NCBI GenBank assembly: GCA_025458675.1
Contig: JALORY010000008.1
Coordinates: forward strand, 1 to 41,362
From: Gammaproteobacteria bacterium
GTDB taxonomy: Bacteria; Pseudomonadota; Gammaproteobacteria; Chromatiales; Chromatiaceae
Length of the DNA stretch: 41,362 bases
Direction: 5' to 3'
Below the pieces are notes generated by a model that was given only the letters and a program-made list of their open reading frames with translations, had not been told where the DNA came from and made no database searches. A program made the translations under genes and the position numbers. Shown here piece by piece: positions 1-13,291 of this stretch (position 1 is the first letter of the stretch; every line of letters starts with the position of its first letter).

Positions 1-16
1 TCCAGAACGAACTCAT
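1..16 (-). CDS. ccoP: cbb3 cytochrome c oxidase subunit III, N-terminal fragment
   Basis: Only the first five codons (MSSFW) lie inside the window; the gene runs off the left edge on the minus strand. The identity rests on position after ccoN, ccoO and ccoQ, on the MSSFW start often seen in CcoP, and on an AAGGAGAG ribosome-binding site 7-10 bases upstream. Its ATG overlaps the ccoQ stop in an ATGA arrangement, so translation is probably coupled. CcoP is the membrane-anchored di-heme c subunit that passes electrons to CcoO/CcoN. Confidence 0.8.
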
Positions 17-189
17 GATTCTCTCTCCTTTTTCAGGGTCGCCTCGTGCCGATCCTCGTCGGCAAAAGGCAGATTCGCCGCTTCGGTGAAGGACTTCTTA
101 CGCTTGCCGCTGTAGGCCCAGATCACGATGCCGATGAAGGTCACCATCATCAGCACCGTGCTCAGGGCGCGCCAGTCGTTGATGTCCAT
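13..189 (-). CDS. ccoQ: cbb3 oxidase small subunit CcoQ
   Basis: A 58-residue protein starting MDINDWRALSTV with one membrane helix (about residues 10-27, LSTVLMMVTFIGIVIWAYSG) followed by a basic stretch (KRKK) and the conserved-style FTEAANLPFADE segment. This is the usual CcoQ/FixQ form: a single-span accessory subunit that stabilises the cbb3 oxidase complex. It starts 3 bases after the ccoO stop and its stop overlaps the ccoP start by 4 bases, so it sits in the standard NOQP order. It carries no cofactor ligands. Length, helix and context make the call firm although the sequence is short. Confidence 0.9.
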   Translation of the reverse strand: MDINDWRALSTVLMMVTFIGIVIWAYSGKRKKSFTEAANLPFADEDRHEATLKKERES

Positions 190-192
190 CGC

Positions 193-819
193 CTAGTTGT
201 TCTTGAGCGCCAGGCCGAGGCCCTGCAGGTAGTGGATCACCGCCTGCATCTCGGTCTTGCCCTTCACCGTCGTCTCGGCATTCTTCATGTCGGCGTCGGT
301 GTAGAGCTCGCAGGTCGGGCAGGTCGCGCCGGTGACGATGTTGAGCGCCTTCATCTTCGCCGCCGTGTTCCTGCCGTCCAGCACCGCCTTGTCCAGCCAG
401 GGGTAGGCCGGCATGTTGGACTCCGGCACCACGTCGCGCGGGTTGATCAGGTGCGCACGGTGCCAGTCGTCCGAGTAGCGGCCGCCGACGCGGGCGAGGT
501 CGGGACCGGTGCGCTTCGAGCCCCACTGGAAGGGGTGGTCGTACACCGACTCGCCCGCCACCGAGTAGTGCCCGTAGCGCTCGGTCTCGGCGCGGAAGGG
601 CCGGATCATCTGCGAGTGGCAGTTGTAGCAGCCCTCGCGGATGTACACGTCGCGGCCCTCGATGGCCAGCGCGTCGTAGCGCTGCACGCCCTTCACCGGC
701 GTGGTGGTCTCCTTCAGAAAGAACAGCGGCAGGATCTCGACCAGCATCGCCACGCTGACGACGAGCAGGGTGAGGACGATCAGGACGCCTGTGTTTTTCT
801 CGACGACTTCATGAGACAT
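193..819 (-). CDS. ccoO: cbb3 cytochrome c oxidase subunit II (mono-heme c)
   Basis: A 208-residue protein with an N-terminal membrane anchor (about residues 11-30) and a periplasmic heme c domain. The heme-binding site is visible as YNCHSQM in the form CYNCH (CxxCH), within the typical CcoO phrase [15 protein letters not shown]. Phrases such as [16 protein letters not shown] and PAYPWL are also characteristic and lie around the Met heme ligand region. It transfers electrons from CcoP to the CcoN active site. It begins 17 bases after ccoN with a good GAGGAG ribosome-binding site. Two extra cysteines (TCPTCE) occur near residues 166-170; these are seen in this subunit in some bacteria, so I do not call them a second heme site. 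Confidence 0.95.
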   Translation of the reverse strand: MSHEVVEKNTGVLIVLTLLVVSVAMLVEILPLFFLKETTTPVKGVQRYDALAIEGRDVYIREGCYNCHSQMIRPFRAETERYGHYSVAGESVYDHPFQWGSKRTGPDLARVGGRYSDDWHRAHLINPRDVVPESNMPAYPWLDKAVLDGRNTAAKMKALNIVTGATCPTCELYTDADMKNAETTVKGKTEMQAVIHYLQGLGLALKNN

Positions 820-836
820 GATCAGGGTCTCCTCGC

Positions 837-2261
837 TCAGTGGGCCGCGGCGGCCGGGATCGCGTCATCGACGGCCCGGCTGCCGGCGACGGTCTTCCAC
901 ACGTTGTAGGCCATGAAGAGCATGCCTACGAGGAAGAGGGCGCCGCCGATGAGGCGCACGTAGTAGTACGGATAGGTGCGAGCCACCGACTCGATGAACG
1001 AGTAGGTCAGCGTGCCGTCCGCGTTGATGGCGCGCCACATCAGGCCCTGCATCACGCCCGCGATCCACATCGCGGCGATGTACAGCACCACGCCGATCGT
1101 CGCGATCCAGAAGTGGAGCTCGACGAGCTTGCCGCTGAACATGCCCTCTTTCCCGAAGAGGCGCGGGATCAGGTAGTACAGCGAGCCGATCGACACCATC
1201 GCGACCCAGCCCAGGGCGCCGGAGTGCACGTGGCCGACGGTCCAGTCGGTGTAGTGCGACAGCGCGTTGACCGTCTTGATCGACATCATCGGCCCTTCGA
1301 AGGTCGACATGCCGTAGAAGGACAGCGAGACGATCAGGAACTTGAGGATCGGATCGGTGCGCAGCTTATGCCAGGCGCCGGAGAGGGTCATGATGCCGTT
1401 GATCATGCCGCCCCAGGACGGCGCCAGCAGGATCAGCGAGAAGACCATGCCGAGGGACTGCGTCCAGTCGGGCAGCGCGGTGTAGTGCAGGTGGTGCGGG
1501 CCGGCCCACATGTAGGTGGAGATCAGGGCCCAGAAGTGCACGACCGACAGCCGGTAGGAGTAGACGGGGCGGCCCGCCTGCTTCGGCACGAAGTAGTACA
1601 TCATCCCCAGGAAGCCCGCGGTCAGGAAGAAGCCCACCGCGTTGTGGCCGTACCACCACTGCACCATGGCGTCGATCGCGCCCGGATACAGGCTGTACGA
1701 CTTGGTCAGGGTCACCGGCATCGCCATGCTGTTGCCGATGTGCAGCAGCGCGACGGTCAGGATGAAGGCGCCGTAGAACCAGTTGGCCACGTAGATGTGG
1801 GAGACCTTGCGCGTCGCCAGCGTGCCGAAGAAGACGATGGCGTAGGCGACCCAGACCACCGCGATCAGCAGGTCGATCGGCCACTCGAGCTCGGCGTACT
1901 CCTTCGAGGTGGTGATGCCGAGCGGCAGGGTGATCGCCGCGAGGACGATGATGAGCTGCCAGCCCCAGAAGGTGAACGCGGCCAACGGGCCGGCGAAGAG
2001 CCGGGTCTGGCAGGTGCGCTGCACCACGTAGTAGGAAGTCGCGAACAGTGCGGAGCCGCCGAAGGCGAAGATCACCGCGTTGGTGTGGAGCGGGCGGAGG
2101 CGGCCGTACGAGAGGAACGAGATGCCGTCCCACAGGAAGAAGTCCGGGAAGGCGAGCTGGGCGGCGACGATGACGCCCACCAGCATGCCGACGATTCCCC
2201 AAACCACCGTCATGATGGCGAACTGCCTTACCACCTTGTAGTTGTATGTCTGTGACTCCAT
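837..2261 (-). CDS. ccoN: cbb3 cytochrome c oxidase catalytic subunit I
   Basis: A 474-residue, roughly 12-helix membrane protein and the O2-reducing subunit of the high-affinity cbb3 oxidase. Histidines expected for the two b hemes and CuB are visible: H59 (LRPLHTNAV), H206 ([10 protein letters not shown]), H256/H257 (AGPHHLHY) and H344/H346 ([11 protein letters not shown]). It is the first gene of ccoNOQP on the minus strand. About 280 bases separate it from the fnr gene upstream, a region holding two Anr-box-like sites and a candidate -10, so induction at low oxygen is expected. Length and motifs match the family throughout. Confidence 0.97.
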   Translation of the reverse strand: MESQTYNYKVVRQFAIMTVVWGIVGMLVGVIVAAQLAFPDFFLWDGISFLSYGRLRPLHTNAVIFAFGGSALFATSYYVVQRTCQTRLFAGPLAAFTFWGWQLIIVLAAITLPLGITTSKEYAELEWPIDLLIAVVWVAYAIVFFGTLATRKVSHIYVANWFYGAFILTVALLHIGNSMAMPVTLTKSYSLYPGAIDAMVQWWYGHNAVGFFLTAGFLGMMYYFVPKQAGRPVYSYRLSVVHFWALISTYMWAGPHHLHYTALPDWTQSLGMVFSLILLAPSWGGMINGIMTLSGAWHKLRTDPILKFLIVSLSFYGMSTFEGPMMSIKTVNALSHYTDWTVGHVHSGALGWVAMVSIGSLYYLIPRLFGKEGMFSGKLVELHFWIATIGVVLYIAAMWIAGVMQGLMWRAINADGTLTYSFIESVARTYPYYYVRLIGGALFLVGMLFMAYNVWKTVAGSRAVDDAIPAAAAH

Positions 2262-2441
2262 AACCTGTCTCCACTAGGACTTGGGTGAGATAGGACAACT
2301 GCCCGAACCGCCTCGCCGGGCCTGCGTTTCCCTTGCCGGCCCGCCGTGCCCGAGCGCGCAAGCCCGCATCTGACCGGGCCAGGCGACGACGCACGAAATA
2401 CCGAAAGCGCCCGCCTGGGTGGCGGGCATGGGAGCGCGCAA

Positions 2442-2447
2442 ACTATG
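2442..2447 (-). promoter_or_regulatory. candidate -10 box of the ccoNOQP promoter
   Basis: On the minus strand this reads CATAGT (4 of 6 matches to TATAAT). It lies about 34 bases downstream of the centre of the Anr-like box at 2472-2485, the spacing expected of a class II Fnr-activated promoter. Transcription would start near 2436, giving a 5' leader of about 175 bases. That leader opens with a 7-bp GC hairpin (2409-2415 with 2421-2427). Confidence 0.4.
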
Positions 2448-2471
2448 ACCGATGCGCGTTCACCGGCGGAA

Positions 2472-2485
2472 TTGACGTGGATCAA
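2472..2485 (-). promoter_or_regulatory. Anr/Fnr box upstream of ccoN (proximal)
   Basis: The plus strand reads TTGACGTGGATCAA, one mismatch from the consensus TTGAT-N4-ATCAA. It lies about 210 bases before the ccoN start and directly next to the gene for an Fnr-type regulator. Fnr/Anr activation of cbb3 operons is well established in Gammaproteobacteria; binding here is inferred. Confidence 0.7.
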
Positions 2486-2531
2486 TTACGATCGAGGCGC
2501 CGTCCGTGGCTGGGTCCAATGCCCCGCGCGG

Positions 2532-2545
2532 TTGAGAAAAATCAA
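2532..2545 (-). promoter_or_regulatory. second Anr/Fnr-like box (distal), overlapping the fnr stop codon
   Basis: The plus strand reads TTGAGAAAAATCAA, one mismatch from TTGAT-N4-ATCAA. It overlaps the last codons of fnr and lies exactly 60 bases (centre to centre) upstream of the proximal box. That is near six helical turns, so both sites would face the same side of the DNA. Confidence 0.45.
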
Positions 2546-3303
2546 GACGGTGCCTGCTGCTGGTCGCGATGGTTCCGCTGCCCCGCGACGAGCGACTCGA
2601 GCCCCTCGCGGTCGATGATCTGGATGTGCTTGCGCTCCACTCGCACCAAGCCCTCGTCCTGGAACCGGGTGAAGAGCCGGCTGACCGTCTCCACGGCGAG
2701 GCCGAGGTAGCTGCCGATCTCGTGCCGGGACATGCTCAGGTAGAAGTCGGTCGACGAGAACCCGCGCCGCTTGAAGCGGTTCGACAGGCTGAGCAGGAAG
2801 GCCGCGAGGCGCTCCTCGGCGTTCTTCTTGCCGAGCAGCATCAGCATGTGGGTCTCGTCCGCGATCTCCTTGCTCATGAGCCGGTACAGCTGATGCTGCA
2901 GGCTCGGCACGTTGGCCGCGAGGTCTTCCAGCCGGTCGAAGGGCAGCTCGCAGACGGCGGAAGTCTCCAGGACCTTCGCGGAGCAGCCGTGCCGGTTGTT
3001 GAGGATGGCGTCGAGACCGATGATCTCGCCGGGGAGGTGGAAGCCGAGGACCTGCTCCCCTCCGTCCTCGCTCGGCGCGTAGGTCTTCACCGAGCCGGTC
3101 TTGACGACGAAGAGGTTGTGGAACGAGTCGTCCTGCCGGAACAGGTGGTCGCCCCGGTGCAGCGGCCGGTTGCGCTTGACGATGGCGTCCAACCGCTCGA
3201 CGTCCTCCGGCGCCAGCCCCATCGGGAGGCAGAGAGTCGCCAGGCTACAGTTCTTGCAGGCGACCTTTATGTTCTCGAAAGAGATGATCTTGCGGTCTGC
3301 CAC
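2542..3303 (-). CDS. fnr: Fnr/Anr-family oxygen-sensing transcription regulator
   Basis: A 253-residue CRP/FNR-family protein. The N-terminal cysteines C16, C19 and C25 (ACKNCSLATLC) plus C118 (SAVCELP) match the four ligands of the [4Fe-4S] cluster of E. coli Fnr (C20, C23, C29, C122). A cyclic-nucleotide-type beta roll occupies about residues 35-135, a dimerisation helix with KKNAEERLAAFLL follows, and the C-terminal winged helix carries ETVSRLF, with the E..SR residues that read TTGAT half sites. It probably activates the downstream cbb3 operon. An Anr box over its own -35 suggests negative autoregulation. Anr and Fnr cannot be told apart here. Confidence 0.95.
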   Translation of the reverse strand: MADRKIISFENIKVACKNCSLATLCLPMGLAPEDVERLDAIVKRNRPLHRGDHLFRQDDSFHNLFVVKTGSVKTYAPSEDGGEQVLGFHLPGEIIGLDAILNNRHGCSAKVLETSAVCELPFDRLEDLAANVPSLQHQLYRLMSKEIADETHMLMLLGKKNAEERLAAFLLSLSNRFKRRGFSSTDFYLSMSRHEIGSYLGLAVETVSRLFTRFQDEGLVRVERKHIQIIDREGLESLVAGQRNHRDQQQAPS

Positions 3304-3335
3304 GGCTTCAGGGTCCCTGCGTCGCTGGTCTGCCC

Positions 3336-3364
3336 ATTCTGCCTATCGTGTTGACGCAGATCAA
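3336..3364 (-). promoter_or_regulatory. fnr promoter with Anr box over the -35 element
   Basis: The plus strand has TTGACGCAGATCAA at 3351-3364, one mismatch from the Fnr consensus. Read on the minus strand, its first six bases give a -35 of TTGATC, followed after exactly 17 bases by CAGAAT (3336-3341), a 4-of-6 match to the -10. A regulator bound here would cover the -35, which suggests repression, as in known negative fnr autoregulation. The predicted leader is about 25 bases. Confidence 0.6.
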
Positions 3365-3375
3365 GAAACCAACGC

Positions 3376-3407
3376 AAAAAAATGGCCCGCACGGGGCGGG
3401 CCATTTT
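3376..3407 (-). terminator. intrinsic terminator of the sulfur-globule-like gene
   Basis: A perfect 12-bp stem pairs AAAATGGCCCGC (3379-3390) with GCGGGCCATTTT (3396-3407), with loop 3391-3395. The A-run at 3376-3382 becomes a U-run for minus-strand transcripts, so this terminates the gene whose stop is at 3436. It also insulates the fnr promoter immediately beyond. Confidence 0.8.
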
Positions 3408-3435
3408 CCTCGCGTCGGCCCTCGGGCCGAGACGA

Positions 3436-7851
<4,416 letters not shown>

Positions 7852-7882
7852 GTAGCCGTCGGAGGCGAGGCGGGACGCGACC

Positions 7883-8170
7883 TTGCGCTGGGTAGTGCCC
7901 CTTCTGCTGGTCGCGCTCGCCGCCCTGCAGTACCGGCTCTGGGTGGGCGAGGGGAGCCTGGGCGAAATCACCTTCCTGCGCCGCCAGATCGCCGAGCAGC
8001 GCGCCGAGATGGACCGTCTGCGGGAGCGCAACCGCGCCCTGCAGGCGGAGGTCGAGGATCTGAAGGGCGGCCTCGAGGCCATCGAGGAACGCGCCCGCAG
8101 CGAGATGGGATTGGTCGAGCCCGGCGAGGTCTTCTACCAGCTCGTCGAGCCCGAGGCAGGTCGCAAGTGA
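7883..8170 (+). CDS. ftsB: cell division protein FtsB
   Basis: A 95-residue bitopic membrane protein. A helix of about 15-18 residues ([17 protein letters not shown]) is followed by a coiled coil (about residues 28-70, rich in R, E, Q and L) and the typical FtsB end [20 protein letters not shown]. It bridges FtsL and FtsQ in the divisome. I use the TTG at 7883 because the family begins directly with the helix and LQYRLW phrase; no ATG is available. It sits between eno and ispD as in most Gammaproteobacteria, and its stop overlaps the ispD GTG by 4 bases. Confidence 0.93.
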   Translation: MRWVVPLLLVALAALQYRLWVGEGSLGEITFLRRQIAEQRAEMDRLRERNRALQAEVEDLKGGLEAIEERARSEMGLVEPGEVFYQLVEPEAGRK

Positions 8171-8874
8171 CGGCCGCGCTGCGCTGCTGGGGCGTCGTGC
8201 CCGCCGCCGGCCGCGGGCTGCGGATGGGTGCCGAGGTGCCGAAGCAGCACCTGGTGCTGCGCGGCCGCAGCGTCCTCGACCACGCGATCGCGGCCCTGCT
8301 CGGCCAAGCCGCGGTGCGCGCGGTGGTCGTCGCGGTGGCGCCGGGCGACGAGCGCTGGCGCGAGTCGGCGCACGCGGCGGACGCGCGGGTGCGCTGGATC
8401 GCCGGGGGCGCCGAGCGCTGCCACTCGGTGGCGAACGCGCTGGACGCCCTGTCGGGCGAGGCGGCGGCGGACGACTGGGTGCTGGTGCACGACGCCGCGC
8501 GGCCCTGCCTGCGGCCGGACGACCTCGCGCGGCTCGTCGCCACGCTCGCCGGCCACGCCGTCGGGGGCGTGCTCGGCGTGCCCGTGCGGGACACCATGAA
8601 GCGGTGCGCCGACGATGGCACGGTGCTCGCCACGGTGGACCGCGCCGGCCTCTGGCACGCGCAGACGCCGCAGATGTTCCGCTACGCTGCACTGCGCGCC
8701 GCGCTCGCTGCGGCGATCGCCGGGGGCGTGCTGGTCACCGACGAGTCGGCGGCGATCGAGCGCGCGGGTCTTGCGCCGCAGCTCGTCGAGGGGAGCTCGG
8801 GCAACATCAAGGTCACGCGGCCGGAGGACCTCGCGCTCGCCGAGTTCCTGCTGGGTCGGGCACCGGGGGACTGA
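8167..8874 (+). CDS. ispD: 2-C-methyl-D-erythritol 4-phosphate cytidylyltransferase
   Basis: A 235-residue enzyme of the MEP isoprenoid pathway that couples methylerythritol phosphate to CTP. The nucleotide-binding start [17 protein letters not shown] and the phrases [29 protein letters not shown] and [14 protein letters not shown] are diagnostic. Translation starts at GTG 8167, which overlaps the ftsB stop (GTGA). It is followed 2 bases later by ispF. The two genes are separate here, not fused as in some Proteobacteria. Confidence 0.97.
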   Translation: MTAALRCWGVVPAAGRGLRMGAEVPKQHLVLRGRSVLDHAIAALLGQAAVRAVVVAVAPGDERWRESAHAADARVRWIAGGAERCHSVANALDALSGEAAADDWVLVHDAARPCLRPDDLARLVATLAGHAVGGVLGVPVRDTMKRCADDGTVLATVDRAGLWHAQTPQMFRYAALRAALAAAIAGGVLVTDESAAIERAGLAPQLVEGSSGNIKVTRPEDLALAEFLLGRAPGD

Positions 8875-8876
8875 GG

Positions 8877-9347
8877 ATGCGCATCGGCCACGGCTACGAC
8901 GCCCACCGTTTCGGGGCCGCCCGCCCGCTCGTGCTCGGCGGCGTGGTCGTGCCCCACGACACCGGCCTCGTCGCCCACTCCGACGGCGACGTGCTGATCC
9001 ACGCCCTGTGCGATGCGCTGCTCGGCGCCGCGGGGCTCGGAGACATCGGCCGGCACTTCCCGGACAGCGACCCCGCCTATGCCGCGATCGACAGCCGGGT
9101 CCTGCTGCGCCGCGTCGTCGCGTCGCTGCACGAGCGCGGGCTGCGGGTGCACAACGTCGACGCCACGGTCGTCGCGCAGCGCCCCCGGCTCGCCGCGCAC
9201 GTCGACGCGATGCGGGCGACCCTGGCGTCCGACCTCGCCGTGGCGGTGGAGCGCGTGAACGTCAAGGCGACCACCACCGAGGGGATGGGGTTCACCGGCC
9301 GGGCCGAGGGCATCGCCTCCCACGCCGTCGCGCTGCTCGAGGAATGA
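8877..9347 (+). CDS. ispF: 2-C-methyl-D-erythritol 2,4-cyclodiphosphate synthase
   Basis: A 156-residue trimeric enzyme of the MEP pathway that forms the cyclic diphosphate. The metal-binding motif [11 protein letters not shown] (D8, H10) and [19 protein letters not shown] are plain, as are [12 protein letters not shown] and the C-terminal [18 protein letters not shown]. It starts 2 bases after ispD and its stop overlaps the truD ATG (ATGA). Confidence 0.98.
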   Translation: MRIGHGYDAHRFGAARPLVLGGVVVPHDTGLVAHSDGDVLIHALCDALLGAAGLGDIGRHFPDSDPAYAAIDSRVLLRRVVASLHERGLRVHNVDATVVAQRPRLAAHVDAMRATLASDLAVAVERVNVKATTTEGMGFTGRAEGIASHAVALLEE

Positions 9348-10393
9348 GTGGGGATCCGCTTGCCGGGCTGCCCCGGGCCTTCGGCCCGCCGGTGGCGTGC
9401 GGCACGATCCGCGCCGTGCCGGAGGACTTCGTCGTCGAGGAGGTCACGGGCATCGCGCCGTCGGGCGCGGGCGAGCACGCCTGGCTGGTCGTGCGCAAGC
9501 GGGGCGCGAACACCCAGTGGGTTGCGCAGCGCCTCGCCGCGCTCGCCGGCGTGCCGCCGGTGGCCGTGGGCTACGCGGGGCTGAAGGACCGCCACGCGCT
9601 CACCACGCAGTGCTTCACCGTGCACCTCGCCGGCCGGCCCGATCCCGACTGGAGTGCGATCGCCGACGGCGAGATCGAAGTGCTCGAGGCCACGCGCCAT
9701 CACCGCAAGCTGCAGCGCGGCGCGCTGCGCGGCAACCGCTTCCGGCTCCGGGTGCGCGACTGCGCGGACGCGCAGGAGGCGCTCGCCGAGCGCCTGGCGC
9801 GCATCGCCCGCGAGGGCGTGCCGAACTACTTCGGCGAGCAGCGGTTCGGTCGCGACGCGGCGAATCTCGCGGCGGCCGACGCGCTCCTGCGCGGCGCGCG
9901 CCGGCCGCGGCGCGACGAGGGTCTCCTGCTCTCGGCGGCGCGCTCCTGGCTCTTCAACGCCGTGCTCGGCGCGCGCGTCGGGGCGGGCTGCTGGGACCGC
10001 GTGCTGCCGGGCGACGTGATGCAGCTCGACGGGCGCGGCGCGCAGTTCCGCGTCGACGATCCCGACGAGGAGACCGCGGCGCGTGCGGCGCGGCTCGAGA
10101 TCCATCCGACGGGGCCGCTGCCGGGCCGCCCCGGGCGCGCCCTCGCGCCTGCGGGCCAGGCCGCGGCCATCGAGTCCGGGGGCCTCGCCGCGTCCGCCGG
10201 CTGGGTCGAGGGACTCGCACGGCTCGGCGTCGAGGCGGACCGCCGCGCGCTGCGCCTCGCGGTGCGCGACCTCGAGTGGGAGCGGGGGGCGGACGGCGTG
10301 CTGCTCGGCTTCTTCCTGGCGGCCGGCGGGTACGCCACGGCGGTGCTGCGCGAGTGCGTGGCCGTCTCAGCGGGGGCGGTCGAGACGGCGTGA
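9344..10393 (+). CDS. truD: tRNA pseudouridine(13) synthase TruD
   Basis: A 349-residue enzyme that converts U13 of some tRNAs to pseudouridine. The catalytic segment [13 protein letters not shown] places the nucleophile at D82. EDFVVEEV near residue 30 and [12 protein letters not shown] near residue 160 are family signatures. It overlaps ispF by 4 bases. Its last 27 bases overlap the 3' end of the convergent Smr-domain gene on the other strand. Confidence 0.97.
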   Translation: MSGDPLAGLPRAFGPPVACGTIRAVPEDFVVEEVTGIAPSGAGEHAWLVVRKRGANTQWVAQRLAALAGVPPVAVGYAGLKDRHALTTQCFTVHLAGRPDPDWSAIADGEIEVLEATRHHRKLQRGALRGNRFRLRVRDCADAQEALAERLARIAREGVPNYFGEQRFGRDAANLAAADALLRGARRPRRDEGLLLSAARSWLFNAVLGARVGAGCWDRVLPGDVMQLDGRGAQFRVDDPDEETAARAARLEIHPTGPLPGRPGRALAPAGQAAAIESGGLAASAGWVEGLARLGVEADRRALRLAVRDLEWERGADGVLLGFFLAAGGYATAVLRECVAVSAGAVETA

Positions 10394-10906
10394 CAGGAGC
10401 ACGTAGGCGGCCCCCGTGCCTCCGTCCCAGCGCGGCGCGGAGCAGAAGGCGAGGACCTCGGATCGCTGCGGCAGCCAGCGGTTGACCTTCTCCTTCAGCA
10501 CGGGCGCGCGGTTGCCCGACCCGAAGCCCTTGCCGTGGATGACCCGCACGCAGCGGCGGCGGTGCTCCAGCGACTGGGCGAGGAACCGCTGCAGCGCGAG
10601 CCGGGCATCCGCGACGCGCATGCCGTGCAGGTCCAGCGTGGCTTCCGGTGGCAGCAGCCCGCGGCGCAGCTCGTCGTAGAGGCGGCGCTGCACGCCGGGG
10701 CGCATGAAGTCGAGGAAGTCCGGCGTCTCGCCGCCGTCGTCGGCGAGCGCGTCCCCCTCGTCGCCGGTCGGCAGCTCGAGCGGCACCGGTCGGCGCCGCG
10801 CCCGGTAGGGCTCGGCGCGGTCCTGGGCCAGCGGCCGGGCGCCCGCCGTCGCCTCGCGGAACAGCGCGTCGTCGTCGCCAGTGGTGGTCGAATCCGGCTT
10901 GCCCAC
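10367..10906 (-). CDS. Smr (MutS2-type) domain protein, YfcN/SmrB-like
   Basis: A 179-residue protein. An acidic or variable N-terminal half is followed by a Smr domain at about residues 95-178 with the two hallmarks [15 protein letters not shown] and [10 protein letters not shown], then LKEKVNRWL. Smr domains bind or cut nucleic acid; the E. coli relative SmrB cleaves mRNA at collided ribosomes, but this function is only family inference. The start is GTG 10906 with GAGGA five bases upstream; longer open reading further upstream runs antisense to surE and is rejected. It lies alone between two plus-strand blocks, with its stop buried in truD. Confidence 0.85.
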   Translation of the reverse strand: MGKPDSTTTGDDDALFREATAGARPLAQDRAEPYRARRRPVPLELPTGDEGDALADDGGETPDFLDFMRPGVQRRLYDELRRGLLPPEATLDLHGMRVADARLALQRFLAQSLEHRRRCVRVIHGKGFGSGNRAPVLKEKVNRWLPQRSEVLAFCSAPRWDGGTGAAYVLLSRRLDRPR

Positions 10907-11044
10907 AGGTTCCTCCCCGCTCCCGCAGTCTGGCCGCTCGGTGCGGGCCGGACAAGGTGTCGGTCCCAGTGGTTTCCAGTATATTTCCGCGGCGATGCAG
11001 CGCTGCCAAACGCATTGCCGGTCGACGAGGAGCGCGCGCCAGCC

Positions 11045-11800
11045 GTGAGGATCCTGCTCAGCAACGACGACGGCTACCAGGCCCCCGGTCTGCGGGCGCT
11101 CGCCGACGCGCTGCGCGGCGTGGCGGAGATCACTGTCGTCGCCCCGGACCGGGACCGCAGCGGGGCGAGCAACTCCCTCACGCTCGACGTGCCGATCCGC
11201 GCGCAGGTGGTGGAGGAGGGCGTCGTCCGCGTCAACGGCACGCCGACCGACTGTGTCCACCTCGCCATCACCGGGCTCCTGCAGGTGGAGCCCGACATGG
11301 TCGTCGCGGGAATCAACGCCGGAGCGAATCTCGGCGACGACGTGCTCTATTCCGGAACGGTCGCGGCCGCGACCGAGGGGAGGTTCCTCGGCCTGCCCGC
11401 GATGGCGGTGTCGATCAACTCGCACCACCCGCGGCACCTCGCGACCGCGGCGTGGGTCGCGCGTCGCCTCGTCGAGGAGCTGCGCGTCCGGCCGCTGAGC
11501 CCGGACACGATCATCAACGTCAACGTCCCCGACGTCCCCCTGGCCGAGATCCGCGGGTTTCGCGCGACGCGCCTGGGTCACCGTCACAAGGCCGAGCCGG
11601 TCGTGCGGATGACCGATCCGCGCGGCCACGCGGTGTACTGGGTCGGGCCGGCCGGACCGGAGCAGGACGCGGGTCCCGGCACCGACTTCGAGGCGGTGCG
11701 CACCGGGTACGTATCGGTGACGCCGCTGCAGGTCGACCTGACGCGGCACACGGCGCTGCCGGTGCTGGCGGACTGGCTCGGCGGGGTGACCGGGCCGTGA
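11045..11800 (+). CDS. surE: 5'/3'-nucleotidase SurE
   Basis: A 251-residue metal-dependent phosphatase of nucleoside monophosphates, linked to stationary-phase survival. The metal site is [14 protein letters not shown] (D8, D9), with [14 protein letters not shown] and the [24 protein letters not shown] signature (broken here into family-typical pieces). The GTG at 11045 gives the family start. It opens the surE-pcm-nlpD-rpoS block and overlaps pcm by 4 bases (GTGA). Confidence 0.97.
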   Translation: MRILLSNDDGYQAPGLRALADALRGVAEITVVAPDRDRSGASNSLTLDVPIRAQVVEEGVVRVNGTPTDCVHLAITGLLQVEPDMVVAGINAGANLGDDVLYSGTVAAATEGRFLGLPAMAVSINSHHPRHLATAAWVARRLVEELRVRPLSPDTIINVNVPDVPLAEIRGFRATRLGHRHKAEPVVRMTDPRGHAVYWVGPAGPEQDAGPGTDFEAVRTGYVSVTPLQVDLTRHTALPVLADWLGGVTGP

Positions 11801-12456
11801 ATCTCACGCACCGCGGCATCGGCATGACCTCGCAGCGCACCCGCGAGCGGCTGGTGCAGCGCCTGCGCGACGAGGGCATCCGGGACGAGCGCGTCCTCGC
11901 CGCGATCCGCGACACGCCGCGGCACATCTTCGTCGACGAAGCGCTCGCGAGCCGCGCCTACGAGGACACCGCGCTGCCGATCGGCTTCGCGCAGACGATC
12001 TCGCAGCCCTACATCGTCGCGCGGATGACCGAGGCGCTGCTGGAGGCCGGGCCGCTCAACGACGTGCTCGAGGTCGGCACCGGCTCGGGCTACCAGACGG
12101 CGATCCTGGCCCGCCTGGTGCGGCGCGTGTACACCGTCGAGCGCATCGAGGCCCTGCTCAACCAGGCGCGCGACCGTTTCCGCGAGCTCGGCCTGCGCAC
12201 CATCAGGCTGAAGCACGCCGACGGCACGCTGGGCATGCCCGAGTACGCCCCCTTCGACGGCATCCTGGTGACGGCCGCGCCGGAGACCGTTCCCGACGCG
12301 CTGGTCGCGCAGCTCAAGGTCGGCGGGCGGATGGTGCTGCCGGTTGGCGGGCGGGAAGGGCAGTCCCTCGTGCGCGTCACGCGCACCGAGCGGGGCGTGG
12401 AGCGCAGGGTGCTGGAGCGCGTCGTGTTCGTCCCGCTGCTGGGAGGGCTGCAGTGA
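11797..12456 (+). CDS. pcm: protein-L-isoaspartate O-methyltransferase
   Basis: A 219-residue SAM-dependent enzyme that begins repair of isoaspartyl residues in aged proteins. Motif [12 protein letters not shown] (about residues 88-98) and the preceding [15 protein letters not shown] are diagnostic; VTAAPE and the C-terminal FVPLLGG also fit. I choose GTG 11797, which gives the start [19 protein letters not shown] as in relatives and overlaps the surE stop. A start at the internal ATG (11824) would cut that conserved phrase. It also overlaps nlpD by 4 bases. Confidence 0.96.
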   Translation: MNLTHRGIGMTSQRTRERLVQRLRDEGIRDERVLAAIRDTPRHIFVDEALASRAYEDTALPIGFAQTISQPYIVARMTEALLEAGPLNDVLEVGTGSGYQTAILARLVRRVYTVERIEALLNQARDRFRELGLRTIRLKHADGTLGMPEYAPFDGILVTAAPETVPDALVAQLKVGGRMVLPVGGREGQSLVRVTRTERGVERRVLERVVFVPLLGGLQ

Positions 12457-13262
12457 GGCAGCGGCGTGCCGCAGTCGCGGCGGCCGCAGCTCGTCACGCC
12501 GTCTGGCGCCCCGGTGTCCTCGCGCTCTGCGCGCTGCTCGCGGCCGGCTGCAGCGCGCGCTGGGGCGCGCCATGGGAGAGCCGCGAGGGCGACGGGCGGC
12601 GCACGATCACGGGACCCACCTACACCGTGAAGGCGGGTGACACGCTCCAGGTCATCGGCTGGCAGTCGGGCATCGATCACCGCCGGCTCGCGGAGTGGAA
12701 CCGTCTCAAGTCGCCCGACCGGATCCACGTCGGGCAGGTGCTTCGGCTCACGCCACCGGACGGCGGCACGTCCGAGGCGCGGTCCGCGCGTGCCGCGGGC
12801 CAGACGCCGTCCCGCGCGACCGTGGACGCGCCGTCGGAGCCGGCTCGGGTCGCCGCGGCGCGCAGTCGCGCGGCCCCCCCGGCCGGCGCGGCGTCGCTGC
12901 GCCTGCAGTGGCCTAGCGCGGGTCGCGTGGTGCAGACGTACGCCGCCAACGATCCCGGCCGCAAGGGCATCAAGATCCGCGGCACGCTGGGACAGCCGAT
13001 CGTCGCCGCGGAGAGCGGGCAGGTCGTCTACAGCGGGAGTGGACTCGTCGGATACGGGCCTCTTATCATCGTCCAGCACAACAACGACTATCTGACTGCC
13101 TACGGGCACAACAGAAAGCTGCTGGTCCAGCAGGGCGACCACGTCACCAGGGGAGCGAAGATCGCGGAGATGGGTCTCGCGGCAGGCGAGCCCATGCTGC
13201 ACTTCGAGGTGCGCCGTGACGGCGAGCCGGTCGACCCGGTGGCTCTGCTGCCGCGCCGCTAG
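12453..13262 (+). CDS. nlpD: NlpD-type lipoprotein with LysM and degenerate M23 peptidase domains
   Basis: A 269-residue envelope lipoprotein. A signal sequence ends in the lipobox LLAAGC (Cys33). A LysM peptidoglycan-binding domain covers about residues 52-100 ([13 protein letters not shown] through [13 protein letters not shown]). A Pro/Ala linker follows, then an M23/LytM domain at about 150-265 ([29 protein letters not shown]). The zinc-binding H-x3-D of active M23 peptidases is replaced (GIKIRG in its place), as in E. coli NlpD, which activates the amidase AmiC rather than cutting peptidoglycan. Start GTG overlaps the pcm stop. In relatives a promoter of rpoS lies within nlpD. Confidence 0.94.
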   Translation: MRQRRAAVAAAAARHAVWRPGVLALCALLAAGCSARWGAPWESREGDGRRTITGPTYTVKAGDTLQVIGWQSGIDHRRLAEWNRLKSPDRIHVGQVLRLTPPDGGTSEARSARAAGQTPSRATVDAPSEPARVAAARSRAAPPAGAASLRLQWPSAGRVVQTYAANDPGRKGIKIRGTLGQPIVAAESGQVVYSGSGLVGYGPLIIVQHNNDYLTAYGHNRKLLVQQGDHVTRGAKIAEMGLAAGEPMLHFEVRRDGEPVDPVALLPRR

Positions 13263-13291
13263 CCGGCGCTGCACCGCACCGGAGTGGGAGG

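Noticed and set aside
166-204. Extra Cys pair of CcoO as a second heme site
   Set aside because: The corresponding sequence TCPTCE lacks the His that must follow CxxC.
2409-2427. The GCCCGCC/GGCGGGC hairpin as terminator of fnr
   Set aside because: It lacks a U-run and lies downstream of the predicted cco start, so it is more likely part of the ccoN leader.
12695-12916. Alternative plus-strand frames inside nlpD
   Set aside because: They run in another frame of a gene with a clear lipobox, LysM and M23 layout and show no motif of their own.
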